DNA of 64,000 nucleotides from JAUIKM01 sp964445695 (lineage in GTDB: Bacteria > Bacteroidota > Ignavibacteria > Kapaibacteriales > UBA7675): assembly GCA_964445695.1 (NCBI GenBank), contig CAYULF010000002.1, forward strand, positions 310,001 through 374,000, in the 5' to 3' direction. The notes beneath the pieces were generated by a model. The model was not told the origin of the DNA. It worked only from the letters and a program-made list of their open reading frames with translations, and did not search any database. Positions 53,956 through 63,781 of this stretch are shown here, piece by piece; position 1 is the first letter of the stretch; each line of letters opens with the position of its first letter. The position numbers were made by a program, and so were the translations under genes.

Positions 53956-55308
53956 TCATTGGTCTTCTGCTAATACCAGTAGAATGCAATAAATCGCCTC
54001 AATGTATGGAATTGACTTTGCATATTTGTTTTTCCATCTATCATTGCTCTCGCTGGAAGAAGACTTCGGTGTTGAGTCTGAATCGCCACCTGATTTGGCA
54101 GTTTCAGCCGCTTTTCCATCAAGCCAGGACGCAATCTGCCCCAGCACGCTACTTTGAATTTGCCCAGTAATAAATTCTTTAAGGTCTGAGTCGCCGAGAA
54201 CGACTTCAGAAATGAACTCGTAGACAATAGTAATTGGAGGTGGCAGAATTGCCATAGCTATGCACTCGCAAACTCTTAACCCTTTCTTAAGAAACTTCAA
54301 TAAATCTTTTGATGAATCATCTGAACATGTTCCTGGACTCACAAAAATCTGGGCATTGCTTTCTGAAATCTCCACCGTCAAACTTTGCCCTTTGTCATCC
54401 GTGAGTACATAAGTATTCCTATAAGGCATCAGCCGTTCCAGGGTCATAGATGCCATCAATTCATCATCCCCTTTATTCCCATCCCAAATGTCAAATCGAA
54501 TAGGAGTGTCTTCCAAATAGTCGAAAACAACAAAAGCTTTTTCCCATTCAGGTGACAGTGTATTTTTGTTGTCGCACGATCTGAAAATTGCATTCCCCTC
54601 ATAATCTATTTTAATGTAGGGATCGCTTTCCCAACCGATGCCCTCAATATCCACCAGGCCACTAGCCGACTTAACGTCGATTCTATACCGTCTATAGTCA
54701 TACGACTGCTTCTTCTTTGCTTCGTCTATAAGTTTCAAATATGCATGATCGATCCGTTGCTTTAATTCTTCGTCAATATTATCTGGAATCGGTGGCAAGT
54801 ACTCGTCGACGCAGACTAATATTGCCCAGACAACCTTTTCAACGGGATAACCCAGCAATGTTAATTTGAATTTTGTACGATTGCGTCCACTTCCAATTTC
54901 ACCAGTGTAAGTCACCAGTTTGTCGACAGTAGATGGCGAAGAAATTTTTCCGATCCTGCGGCCATTTAAACTAATTACCCCCACACTATGATCAACTCTG
55001 AGTTGCTTATTCCAATTCCGTGTAAACTCTACACTTCGGCTCGCAGGCCCAGTAAACATTGGGTCGCCGGATTCAACGTAAATATACCAAGTATCTCCGG
55101 CTGGTTCACTTAACGCTGATCTGACAGAAACACTTATCCCATTATCAGAATTTGGGCGGCTAACATTGAAAGCGACACCAGGCTGATCATGTCTAGTTGA
55201 TAGACAGCTGCACACTCCTACAGAACAAAGCAAAAATATGAGCGCACGACATCTTGACCACCAGCATAGGGTGGTGCCTACATTTGTTGTGAAGTTGATC
55301 TTTGACAT
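53956..55308 (-). CDS. predicted lipoprotein with a C2-like domain
   Basis: ATG 55308 is preferred; the frame opens upstream to 55389. 450 residues. Signal ALIFLLCSVGVCSC has a lipobox-like VGVC, so membrane anchoring is likely. Residues ~215-325 resemble a eukaryote-like C2 domain: RRYRIDVKSASGLVDIEGIG, then SDPYIKIDYEGNAIFRSC, TLSPEWEKAFVVFD, IRFDIWDGNKGDDELM and MTLERL. The C2 Asp positions in SDPY and DIWDGN suggest calcium binding. A hydrophobic stretch (~345-385) and a Ser/Asp-rich tail follow. AT-rich relative to the neighbours; C2 domains are rare in bacteria. Confidence 0.7.
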   Translation of the reverse strand: MSKINFTTNVGTTLCWWSRCRALIFLLCSVGVCSCLSTRHDQPGVAFNVSRPNSDNGISVSVRSALSEPAGDTWYIYVESGDPMFTGPASRSVEFTRNWNKQLRVDHSVGVISLNGRRIGKISSPSTVDKLVTYTGEIGSGRNRTKFKLTLLGYPVEKVVWAILVCVDEYLPPIPDNIDEELKQRIDHAYLKLIDEAKKKQSYDYRRYRIDVKSASGLVDIEGIGWESDPYIKIDYEGNAIFRSCDNKNTLSPEWEKAFVVFDYLEDTPIRFDIWDGNKGDDELMASMTLERLMPYRNTYVLTDDKGQSLTVEISESNAQIFVSPGTCSDDSSKDLLKFLKKGLRVCECIAMAILPPPITIVYEFISEVVLGDSDLKEFITGQIQSSVLGQIASWLDGKAAETAKSGGDSDSTPKSSSSESNDRWKNKYAKSIPYIEAIYCILLVLAEDQ

Positions 55309-55961
55309 AGTGCGCACCACCCAGTTGACACAAGTAGTTGGCATCCTTTCAAATGGCCCGAACCACTCGAATACAATTAAACTCACCAAGCAAGACTATT
55401 CTACTTAATCTAGGTTGACACGAATGAAAATGCAATACGTACTGTCTACGTATTGTAGTTTCGGCACAAGTTGGAATGCAAAGTGAAAAGCCTCAATATC
55501 TTGGGAGATACTTTTCTCGGCCAGGCTGGCTCAACTTTACCCACACATGAAGTTTCAATCTAAAGACCAACATTACTCGGCATAATATGCGCACTACAAG
55601 ATATAGTATCTGTCATGAGAGGAATAATTTCATGCCATTTCTCGCCAGACCCCGGCACTGGAATAGTTATATCCAGGTCATTCAGTTTCAATTGCCAAGA
55701 ACAACCATCACTTCTTCATGTTAAGACTTAACGAAACTCTCTGTCATCCAAGAATAGGTGCGTGTCCAATCACTTCTAGATTATTATTCTGGGTAAGAAC
55801 CACTGACATCGTCAGTCATTTGCAAATTCCGGCCTGCTGAATCTATCAGTTTCACTTTACTACGTCCCCACGCCCATTCATCACCCAAAACAACGCCGAA
55901 ATGACCAACAGGTTCAACAGCGCCACACTCGGCTGGCAATTGTTTATCCAAACGTCCGAGT
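55309..55961. other. AT-rich gene-poor region
   Basis: No intact gene is visible. It is AT-rich like the adjacent lipoprotein gene and ends with the RND tail fragment described separately. No terminator hairpin was found right after the giant gene that ends at 55962. Confidence 0.5.
55852..55932 (-). pseudogene. remnant of an RND efflux permease C-terminus
   Basis: On the minus strand this short frame reads PSVALLNLLVISALFWVMNG then RGDVVK and a stop. The RND gene at 63782 ends SATLLNLLVIPALFWVMNGR then GAGEAA. The DNA is also similar (CGCCCATTCATCACCCA against CGCCCGTTCATCACCCA). No start or upstream part exists. It is the tail of a duplicated or disrupted RND gene lying just beyond the 3' end of the giant FG-GAP gene. 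Confidence 0.8.
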
Positions 55962-58900
55962 CTACCAGACCACCAGGGGCACGACGCTGCGTTTTTCGTC
56001 GCCCGTGGCGATGCCCGTCAACAGCTCCAGCAGGTATGTCCCCGCCGGCAGTCTAAAACCGCTGTCGTCGACCAGATTCAACTCCACCGAATGTTCGCCG
56101 CTGTTTAACAGGCCGAAGTCGAGCGTTCTGAGCCGGGCTCCACGCAGGTCCGTCAGGTATGCACGAACACGAACATCATCATCAAAGTTAACAGTAAGCG
56201 TCGCCGTTTCACGTGCCGGGTTGGGCGCAATGTTCCAGTCGCGGTCCGTCGGCAGCGGGGACAGCGAAACACCATTTTTGCCGTTGATTACCGTGACGGT
56301 CACAGTAGCCGTGGACGTCCCGCCGCGACCGTCGCTGATGGTATAGGTGAACTGGTCGACTCCGGTGGTCATGCCCGCGGCGTACGTGAGCGTGCTTCCA
56401 CCGCCGGTAATTGACACGCTGCCAAGTACGCCATGCGTTTTAGCGCTGACTGTTAACATATCGTCGTCCGCATCCACGTCGTTGGCAAGTGGATTGAAGG
56501 TGAGCGAGGAATTTCTGACGGCAGCGCCCGCGGCGTCATTCCCGGCCTGCGGTATGTAATTGCGCGCCACGACGGCGACGCCATCCTCGCCCGGTGCGGC
56601 AGCATAGACGTGACGGCTGTCGGGCGAAACGTGCACCGAGCGCACTTTGTCCAGTCCGTCGAAATTGTTGGTCCCGTCGGTTCCAATGTCGCGCCATGTT
56701 AACAGCCCTGATGCCTGATCGCGGTCAAACAGCACAACCGAGTTGCTGCCGGCGGCCGCGGCCCAGACCTGCCCGCCGTCGGGACTGACGTCAACGCTCA
56801 GGACGGTGTTAAGTCCCGAAACACCATCCACCCCGTTGGTACAGGCCGCAAGAAACTGCAGATCTCCGCTGATTTGATCGCGCCTGAACACAAGGACGGA
56901 ATGGTCTCCGGCCGAGACGGCGTAGACGTGATTGCCGTCCGGACTGACCGCCACATCACTGACGGCGCTGAGACCTTCAACACCACCTTGCCCGTCCCGC
57001 ACGCAACCGCGATAGCCGACGGAGCTGTTGGCCGCATCATGCGAAAAAATCGCGATGGCATCGTCGCCCGATCCGGCGACGTAGAGCTGTTTGCCGTCGG
57101 GACTGAACGCCAGACCCAGGGCACGCCGCAGGCCGTCCACACCGTTGAGGCCGTCCTTGAAAAACCCGCTGAAGACAAGCTCGTGGGTAACTTCATTGGA
57201 ACGAAAAATGGCAATCGAGTTGTCGGCAAATCCGCTCAGCACAACTGTGCGGCCGTCGAAGCTGGTCGCCACGCCGCGCGGACGTTTCATGCCATTGATA
57301 ACAGAGCCGGCGTCGAGATCGCCCTTGCGTTTGCGCTCAAGAAAATCAAGCTCACCGCTGTCCGGATCACGTTGGAACGCCGCCAGGGAATTTTCGCCGT
57401 AGCCGGCGGCAAACAGGCGCATCCCGTCGCGGCTCAGCGCCAGATCGCTGACGTATTTCAGGCCGGAAACACCATTGCGTCCGTTGCGCACACGCCCCTT
57501 GTAGGTCAGCGTGCCGCTTGCCGGATTGCGTTGGAATATCGCGATGGAATGATCGTTGCGCCCGGCGATGTACACAAACCTGCCGTCCGGTGAAACGACA
57601 GCGGCTTCGGCTCGCTTCAGACCGCGTACGTTGCCGGTGCGATCGTGCTGTGATTCGACAAACTGTATCATTGGATCGGCGTCGACGGCTGTCGGCACAG
57701 CCACGACAAGAGCACCTGTGGCCGTGCATCCCTGGGCGCTCTGCGCCACGTAGTTAAACACCTCCACGCCGCTGAATCCCGCATCCGGCGTGTACACTAC
57801 GTTGCCGGAACTGACAACGGCCGTTCCGCCGGCGGGGTCCTCGACGGAAAGCAGGATGAGATCATCGCCGCTGTCGTTCAAAAGAACCGGCACATCAATG
57901 TGCGCCTTTGTGGCCACTACAAAGTCCGTCAGCGCCTGAATGTTGCGCGGATCGGCGATTAAACGCGTGGACGTCGTACAGCCGCCCGGGTAGCTGCGCG
58001 TCAGGTCGATGGTGGAAACCGTCGCAACAACATCCCAGAGAACTTCGATGCTGCCCGTTCCCTGTCCATTCCGGATAGTTCCGCCCTCGACCGTCCAGGA
58101 ATGCACGGCGCGCGCGTCTGCAGGCAACGCAGAGTATCGCAGCAGCACGCCCGGACAGCCATTTGCGGGGCCGTCAATGCTGAGCGCATCGATAGGACGG
58201 ACATTGAGAATGAGGCTCGTGGTACGAATATGTGCGCCGTCGACAACCGACACCGTTAACAGGGTCGAGCCACTCGCACCGCAGACCGGCGTCATGCTCA
58301 GATCGATCGTCGCCGCCGTCGTGCCGGGGACCAATTTCGCATCCGTCAGCAAGGCCTGGTCGGCGGATCGCGCCGTCACCAGCAGCTTGTTAAACGGCGT
58401 GTCAACATCGCTGAGGTGGATGGTCGTTGTGCTTGTTCCGTTTTCATCCATTGTTATGTGCGCAACGGCCAGGGAGATATGCGGCGGGTCATTCACCGCG
58501 AGAATTGTCAGGTTAAACGTTGTTGAACGACTGAATTCACCGTCATCCACCGTCACGTGAATCGGCAGCACGCCGTTGGCATTCAACACCGGCACGATAT
58601 CCAGGCTGGTAGTGGCACCGGTCGCACCGACCGTAATACCGCCGTTGGTCACCAGAGACTGATTGCCCGATGTGGCTGTGACAATCAGGCGGTTGTAGGG
58701 CGTGTCGACGTCAGAAAGCGTAAACGCAGCGGACACCGCACTGTCTTCGTTTGTGATCAACATCGTGTTGTTTGTACCGATCACCGGCACATCGTTCACC
58801 GGATTGACCGTCAGGGTGATGGTCGTTGTCCGCAGGTATTCGCCGTCATCAACCGTCACAAAGAGCTGCGCCGTGCCGCCGGCATCCGGTACAGGAGCAA

Positions 58901-61900
58901 TTTCCAGACTCGTCACAGCGCTGGTAACACCAATCGTTATGCCGCCGTCCGTCACCAGCGAATGATTGCCGGAAGTAGCAGTGACAATCAGGCCGGTAAA
59001 CGGCGTGTCGACGTCATACAGACTGATGGTCGTCGCCGTCGAAATGTCTTCATTTGTTGTTAACGTGGCGGTCTCGGCCGCAATCACCGGCGGGTCATTC
59101 ACCGCGAGGATTGTCAGATTAAACGTTGTTGAACGACTGAATTCACCGTCATCCACCGTCACGTGAATCGGCAGCACGCCGTTGGCATTCAACACAGGCA
59201 TGATGTCCAGGCTGGTGGTAGCTCCGGTCGCGCCGACCGTTATTCCGCCGTTGGTCACCAGTGACTGATTGCCCGATGTGGCCGTGACAATCAGGCGGCT
59301 GTAGGGCGTGTCGACGTCATACAGCGTAAACGAGCCGGACACCGCACTGTCTTCGTTTGTGATCAACATCGTGTTGTTTGTACCGATCACCGGCGCATCG
59401 TTCACCGGATTGACCGTCAGGGTGATGGTCGTTGTCCGTAGGTATTCGCCGTCATCCACCGTCACAAAGAGCTGCGCCGTGCCGCCGGCATCCGGTACCG
59501 GAGCAATTTCCAGGCTCGTCACAGCGCCGGTAGCGCCGATCGTTATGCCGCCGTCGGTCACCAGCGACTGATTGCCCGATGTGGCCGTCACAATCAGACC
59601 GGTGTACGGCGTGTCGACGTCATTCAGACTTATGGTCGTCGCCGTCGAAATGTCTTCATTTGTTGTTAACGTGGCGGTCTCGGCCGCAATCACCGGCGGG
59701 TCATTCACCGCGAGGATTGTCAGATTAAACGTTGTTGAACGACTGAATTCACCGTCATCCACCGTCACGTGAATCGGCAGCACGCCGTTGGCATTCAACA
59801 CAGGCATGATGTCCAGGCTGGTGGTAGCTCCGGTCGCGCCGACCGTTATTCCGCCGTTGGTCACCAGAGACTGATTGCCCGATGTGGCCGTCACGATCAA
59901 GTGGGTGTAAGGCGTATCGACGTCAAAAAGCGTAAACGCAGCGGACAGCGCACTGTCTTCATTTGTGATCAGCGTCGTGTTGTTTGTACTGATCACCGGC
60001 GCATCATTGACGGGCAAAAAGTCAAGCGTCAGCGTGGTGCTGTTCGTCAGGTAGCCGTCGCTGATGTCAAACGTCAGCACTACCGGCCCGACAGCGTCTT
60101 GTACGGGCGTCACCAGGAACTGCGTCACCGCTCCCGTCGCCCCCGTCTGGGTGATCGTCGCGACTGTCGTCAGGTCGGCCGCAGGCGGCGTCACCGTCAA
60201 TGCTGCGAGCCCGGGCCAGACGTCGTCAATTGAAATATTCAAGGTGGTGGCCTGGTCTTCCTGCCCTTGTACGTAGGTGGAGGCGACTCCGATCTGCGGC
60301 CTGTCATTGGAGACAATCAGGGTCGTTGTTGTCGAGCCGGATTGATTGCTCACGGTCAGTGTCAGAGTTGCCCGCGTTGCGACAAAGCCGGCCGGAACCA
60401 GGGCGCGGAACTGCCCGCGGCCGGCCGTACCGCTGACCGCCAGGTTCAGCGCACCGGTGGGCGCGCCGTTGATGTCCACCGTCGTCAGACTCGCTGTAGT
60501 CTGTTCAAAATCCGTTCCTCCGATATCCAGGGACAGGGCTTCACGGCTTGCTGTGGTAGAATTCGGCGTCAAGCTGGTGATTGTAGGCACGGCCGGCTGA
60601 TTAATCCAGATGTCCTGCGCTGCGGCATCGTTCGCCAGTATCGCATCCAGGTCGCCGTCGCCGTCCAGATCTCCAAGCGCCAGGCCGCGCGCAGCGCCGC
60701 TGCCGAAGGTCGCTGCGCTGAAACTCCCGCTGCCGTTGTTAAACAGTATTTCGTGTGCCGCTCCGTTCCGCGTCACGAGCAGGTCGTGGTCACCGTCGCC
60801 GTCCACATCGCCGGTGGCGACATCGCTGCAATTGCCCAGCCCGAAGTTCTGCGTGCTAAAGACGGCCAGGCCGTTGTTCCGGAAGAGAGTTTTGTTGCTG
60901 CTGTTGGCCGTCACAAAATCCAGGTTTCCGTCGCCGTTGAAATCAGCTATAACCACGGCGCGGCGCACACCGGCAGTGATGTTGATGTTGGTAAAGGTGC
61001 CGTCACCCTTATTCATCATTTGGCTGCCGTCGCCTCCGTCGTTAACCAGAATGGCATCCAGGTCGCCGTCGTTATCCAGATCGCCCAGCGCCACATCGGT
61101 GCTGCCGCCGCCGCCGTTGCTGCTGCTCACAAACGTACCGTCGCCGTTGTTGAGCCAGATTTCCTGCGCACCGCCGTAGTTGGCGATTATCACATCGAGT
61201 GCCCCGTTGCCGTCCAGGTCGCCGATAGCTAGTGCACGGCTGTCACCCGCGCCGAACGTCGCCGTGCTGAAGGTGCCGTCGCCGTTGTTGAACCAGATGT
61301 CCTGCGGTTGTCCGCCGGCATTGGCGATAATGGCATCCAGATCACAGTCCCCGTCCAGATCGCCCAGCGCCACGTCGGTGCTGTGGCCGCTGCCGAAACT
61401 GACACTGGTAAATGTGCCGTCGCCATTGTTCAGCCAGACCTCCTGTACTGAATTGCTGGTATTTGCCACAATTGCGTCCAGATCGCCGTCGCGGTCCAGA
61501 TCCCCCAGCGCTACGCCGCGGCTGTCCCCCGCACCGAATGATGTGGAATTGAAAGCGCCGGTACCGCCTTCGGCTGCGGCGCGAAAGCCGTAGACCGTCG
61601 CCTGCGACGTTTCAAGCCCGATAATGCTCGTGCCGTTGGTCACCGTCACCATGATTTCTTCGCCGGGAAAGAATGTGCCGGGTGGTGCGATTTTAACCGT
61701 TTTGTTGCCGTTTGAAAACTGCAATGCCGACTTGCTGGTTAAGTGACCGGACTGCATGCCGTAAGCAATCAGGTTGGCATTGGTGACCGTGGCGCTGGTG
61801 CTCAGGCCCGCACTGTTGACCGCCGCATTAAACACGAGCTCTATACCGCCGTCGCGCGGCGCGGAAATTGTATTGCGTGTCGGCTTTGATGCCACAAAGG

Positions 61901-63512
61901 TCAGTGCATCGTAGTTAAACAGAATTTCATTGGGCAGACCGTAGGAGTTGAACACAACCGCATCAATCGTCCCGTCATTGTTCAGGTCGCCGACATCGCA
62001 GGCATATGAATTGGAGTTGTTGTACGCATTGTACAGTCGCTGGACAAAGGTGCCGTCGCCGTTATTGATATAGACAAAATGGTGGTCGTAGCTGGCGGTT
62101 GCAGCCATGAGCACATCCAGATCGCCGTCGCCGTCAAAGTCGCCGGTCGCGGCGGAACGGGTATTGCCGGTGCCGAAATTGCTGACCTGAAAGGTCCCGT
62201 CGCCATTATTGCGCCAGAACTGGTTCGCCCGGTTGTCGTTAAGCGAATTGGCAACTACTATGTCGATATCCGCATCGCCATCGAAGTCGCCCATCACGGC
62301 GTCCAGCGATGCCGCCCCGCCAAGTTGGCCGACACTGAAATTGCCGTGGCCGTCGTTGATTAACAGTTCACTGTTGCCGAAAATGTGGGCGACGAATAAA
62401 TCCTGAAATCCGTCGTTGTTGACGTCGCCCATCGCGATGTCGAAACCGGCGTTGATGCCGCCGCGACCGGCAATATTAAACGTCGCATCGCCATTGTTAA
62501 ACCACACTTCGGTTTGTTGAAATTGCCCGCGCGCCATTGCCGCATCCAGGTCGCCGTCGCTGTCCAGATCGCCGATGACGATGCCGAAGGCCTGCCCACC
62601 GCCAAGCAGACTGCTTGTAAATGTGCCGTCGCCATTGTTTAACCACAATTCATGCGCCTGGTTGAAAGCACAGAAAATGGCGTCAAGGTCGCCGTCGCCG
62701 TCAAGATCGCCGAGGTCCACGCCGGTAGACTCGCCGGTGGAGTTGCCGAAAGTGCTCACGGCAAAGGAGGTGCCGTCGCCGTTGTTCAGCCAGATCTGAT
62801 TGGCCTCCCCCCCGGAGGAATAACGTCCGTTGGCTACCAGAATATCAATGTCGCCGTCGCCGTCCAGGTCTCCCAGCGCCACGCCATGAGTGTACCCGCC
62901 GCCCGAATTGTATCCGGTAAATCGTCCCGATCCGCCCTTGACGCCGGCATAAAAACTGAACTGCTGCGCCGGATTCATCGCCGTGCCGCCGCTGGACGTG
63001 GCGCCGGTCACGGACACGGAAATCAGTTCACCCGGTTTGAAATTCACGTCCGGGTTGAACTGTCGCGTCGGGTCGCCGCTGAACGTACCGTCGTCACTCA
63101 GAAAACCCGTCTGCGAACCGTAAATGAAGATGTTGTTTGCGCCCACCGTCGCTGCGTCCATCGCCGTTGAAAACGTGATGTCTATGTTGGAATTCAGCGG
63201 TGCGCTGGTGGCATTGGTCGCCGGGGCGGTCGAGGTGATTTTCGGCGTCTGCGCAAGTGCACCGGTCGCCGTCAGACCTCCCATCAGCAGTATGGGCACG
63301 GCGCGCAGGATCGATTGGCCTGCGCTGCATCTACCTTGAGGTCGCAAGAGCCGACTCAGTCGTTTGCGCAGGAAGCGGATTTTCCGTCGTATTTCCGCGG
63401 TGATTCGACCGCTGCCGGCCTGTGTACACAGCCGCTCCAGCCGCCGCATGGTTTTCCCGATCCGTCGCCGGACGTCGCCGTCCTGCCGCATTCTCCTGTC
63501 AACACCGCTCAT
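55962..63512 (-). CDS. giant T9SS surface protein with two FG-GAP propellers, cadherin-like repeats and a YVTN propeller
   Basis: ATG 63512 is preferred to TTG 63542. 2516 residues. A long basic N-terminus (~60 residues; RRRIGKTMRRLERLC...) precedes the signal core ILRAVPILLMGGLTATGALA. Two modules of SbsA-like Ig plus seven FG-GAP motifs (GDLDGDGDLD type) follow, then an Ig-like domain and seven cadherin-like units (NDAPVI ... VDDGEF). PKD/cadherin-like domains, seven lactonase-type blades (VSPDGRFVYIAGRNDHSIAI) and another cadherin-like domain come next. The sorting domain (WNIAPNPARETATLTVNF) ends the protein. Same architecture as the gene at 35975, with cadherin-like units in place of the third propeller. 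Likely adhesin. Confidence 0.88.
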   Translation of the reverse strand: MSGVDRRMRQDGDVRRRIGKTMRRLERLCTQAGSGRITAEIRRKIRFLRKRLSRLLRPQGRCSAGQSILRAVPILLMGGLTATGALAQTPKITSTAPATNATSAPLNSNIDITFSTAMDAATVGANNIFIYGSQTGFLSDDGTFSGDPTRQFNPDVNFKPGELISVSVTGATSSGGTAMNPAQQFSFYAGVKGGSGRFTGYNSGGGYTHGVALGDLDGDGDIDILVANGRYSSGGEANQIWLNNGDGTSFAVSTFGNSTGESTGVDLGDLDGDGDLDAIFCAFNQAHELWLNNGDGTFTSSLLGGGQAFGIVIGDLDSDGDLDAAMARGQFQQTEVWFNNGDATFNIAGRGGINAGFDIAMGDVNNDGFQDLFVAHIFGNSELLINDGHGNFSVGQLGGAASLDAVMGDFDGDADIDIVVANSLNDNRANQFWRNNGDGTFQVSNFGTGNTRSAATGDFDGDGDLDVLMAATASYDHHFVYINNGDGTFVQRLYNAYNNSNSYACDVGDLNNDGTIDAVVFNSYGLPNEILFNYDALTFVASKPTRNTISAPRDGGIELVFNAAVNSAGLSTSATVTNANLIAYGMQSGHLTSKSALQFSNGNKTVKIAPPGTFFPGEEIMVTVTNGTSIIGLETSQATVYGFRAAAEGGTGAFNSTSFGAGDSRGVALGDLDRDGDLDAIVANTSNSVQEVWLNNGDGTFTSVSFGSGHSTDVALGDLDGDCDLDAIIANAGGQPQDIWFNNGDGTFSTATFGAGDSRALAIGDLDGNGALDVIIANYGGAQEIWLNNGDGTFVSSSNGGGGSTDVALGDLDNDGDLDAILVNDGGDGSQMMNKGDGTFTNINITAGVRRAVVIADFNGDGNLDFVTANSSNKTLFRNNGLAVFSTQNFGLGNCSDVATGDVDGDGDHDLLVTRNGAAHEILFNNGSGSFSAATFGSGAARGLALGDLDGDGDLDAILANDAAAQDIWINQPAVPTITSLTPNSTTASREALSLDIGGTDFEQTTASLTTVDINGAPTGALNLAVSGTAGRGQFRALVPAGFVATRATLTLTVSNQSGSTTTTLIVSNDRPQIGVASTYVQGQEDQATTLNISIDDVWPGLAALTVTPPAADLTTVATITQTGATGAVTQFLVTPVQDAVGPVVLTFDISDGYLTNSTTLTLDFLPVNDAPVISTNNTTLITNEDSALSAAFTLFDVDTPYTHLIVTATSGNQSLVTNGGITVGATGATTSLDIMPVLNANGVLPIHVTVDDGEFSRSTTFNLTILAVNDPPVIAAETATLTTNEDISTATTISLNDVDTPYTGLIVTATSGNQSLVTDGGITIGATGAVTSLEIAPVPDAGGTAQLFVTVDDGEYLRTTTITLTVNPVNDAPVIGTNNTMLITNEDSAVSGSFTLYDVDTPYSRLIVTATSGNQSLVTNGGITVGATGATTSLDIMPVLNANGVLPIHVTVDDGEFSRSTTFNLTILAVNDPPVIAAETATLTTNEDISTATTISLYDVDTPFTGLIVTATSGNHSLVTDGGITIGVTSAVTSLEIAPVPDAGGTAQLFVTVDDGEYLRTTTITLTVNPVNDVPVIGTNNTMLITNEDSAVSAAFTLSDVDTPYNRLIVTATSGNQSLVTNGGITVGATGATTSLDIVPVLNANGVLPIHVTVDDGEFSRSTTFNLTILAVNDPPHISLAVAHITMDENGTSTTTIHLSDVDTPFNKLLVTARSADQALLTDAKLVPGTTAATIDLSMTPVCGASGSTLLTVSVVDGAHIRTTSLILNVRPIDALSIDGPANGCPGVLLRYSALPADARAVHSWTVEGGTIRNGQGTGSIEVLWDVVATVSTIDLTRSYPGGCTTSTRLIADPRNIQALTDFVVATKAHIDVPVLLNDSGDDLILLSVEDPAGGTAVVSSGNVVYTPDAGFSGVEVFNYVAQSAQGCTATGALVVAVPTAVDADPMIQFVESQHDRTGNVRGLKRAEAAVVSPDGRFVYIAGRNDHSIAIFQRNPASGTLTYKGRVRNGRNGVSGLKYVSDLALSRDGMRLFAAGYGENSLAAFQRDPDSGELDFLERKRKGDLDAGSVINGMKRPRGVATSFDGRTVVLSGFADNSIAIFRSNEVTHELVFSGFFKDGLNGVDGLRRALGLAFSPDGKQLYVAGSGDDAIAIFSHDAANSSVGYRGCVRDGQGGVEGLSAVSDVAVSPDGNHVYAVSAGDHSVLVFRRDQISGDLQFLAACTNGVDGVSGLNTVLSVDVSPDGGQVWAAAAGSNSVVLFDRDQASGLLTWRDIGTDGTNNFDGLDKVRSVHVSPDSRHVYAAAPGEDGVAVVARNYIPQAGNDAAGAAVRNSSLTFNPLANDVDADDDMLTVSAKTHGVLGSVSITGGGSTLTYAAGMTTGVDQFTYTISDGRGGTSTATVTVTVINGKNGVSLSPLPTDRDWNIAPNPARETATLTVNFDDDVRVRAYLTDLRGARLRTLDFGLLNSGEHSVELNLVDDSGFRLPAGTYLLELLTGIATGDEKRSVVPLVVW
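58500..60010 (-). repeat. tandem ~606-bp repeats encoding paired cadherin-like domains
   Basis: A 202-codon unit made of two different ~101-residue cadherin-like domains recurs as a-b-a-b-a. The landmark CGTGAATCGGCAGCACGCC recurs at ~606-base intervals near 58556, 59162 and 59768. Copies are almost identical at DNA level, indicating recent expansion or gene conversion. Edges approximate. Confidence 0.85.
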
Positions 63513-63720
63513 GATGTACCAGCACAACTCGTTAGATTTCAATGACTTTTCACCACTCGAGCCGGCCGTCCCGCCACAGAATTGCTGTGGACGGGAGCAG
63601 GCCGATCCCTACAATGGCAACATAGTCGCTACGTGCAGTACGGTAACTACGACAATCCTACGACAGGCGGGAAAATCAGTGGAGCGGCAACAGGAAAGAC
63701 AATATTGGCGACAGTGGAAA

Positions 63721-63757
63721 AACAAAAAGAGCTGTGAGCCCTTAGCGCTCACAGCTC
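63721..63757 (-). terminator. intrinsic terminator of the RND permease gene
   Basis: An 11-bp stem, GAGCTGTGAGC (63729-63739) with GCTCACAGCTC (63747-63757); the minus strand continues TTTTTGTTTTT. Nearly identical to the hairpin at 35918-35946, and followed in both places by a TACGTAGTTTTACG-like sequence. Confidence 0.9.
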
Positions 63758-63781
63758 ATAGGTAGTTCTACGTACGTAGTT

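Noticed and set aside
53762..54170. Short plus-strand frames just after the VOC gene
   Set aside because: They run into the 3' end of the C2 lipoprotein gene on the other strand, have no ribosome site and show no motif.
60267..61232. Long plus-strand open frame (321 residues) inside the second giant gene
   Set aside because: Also an antisense shadow of a repeat region with high coding GC; no family resemblance.
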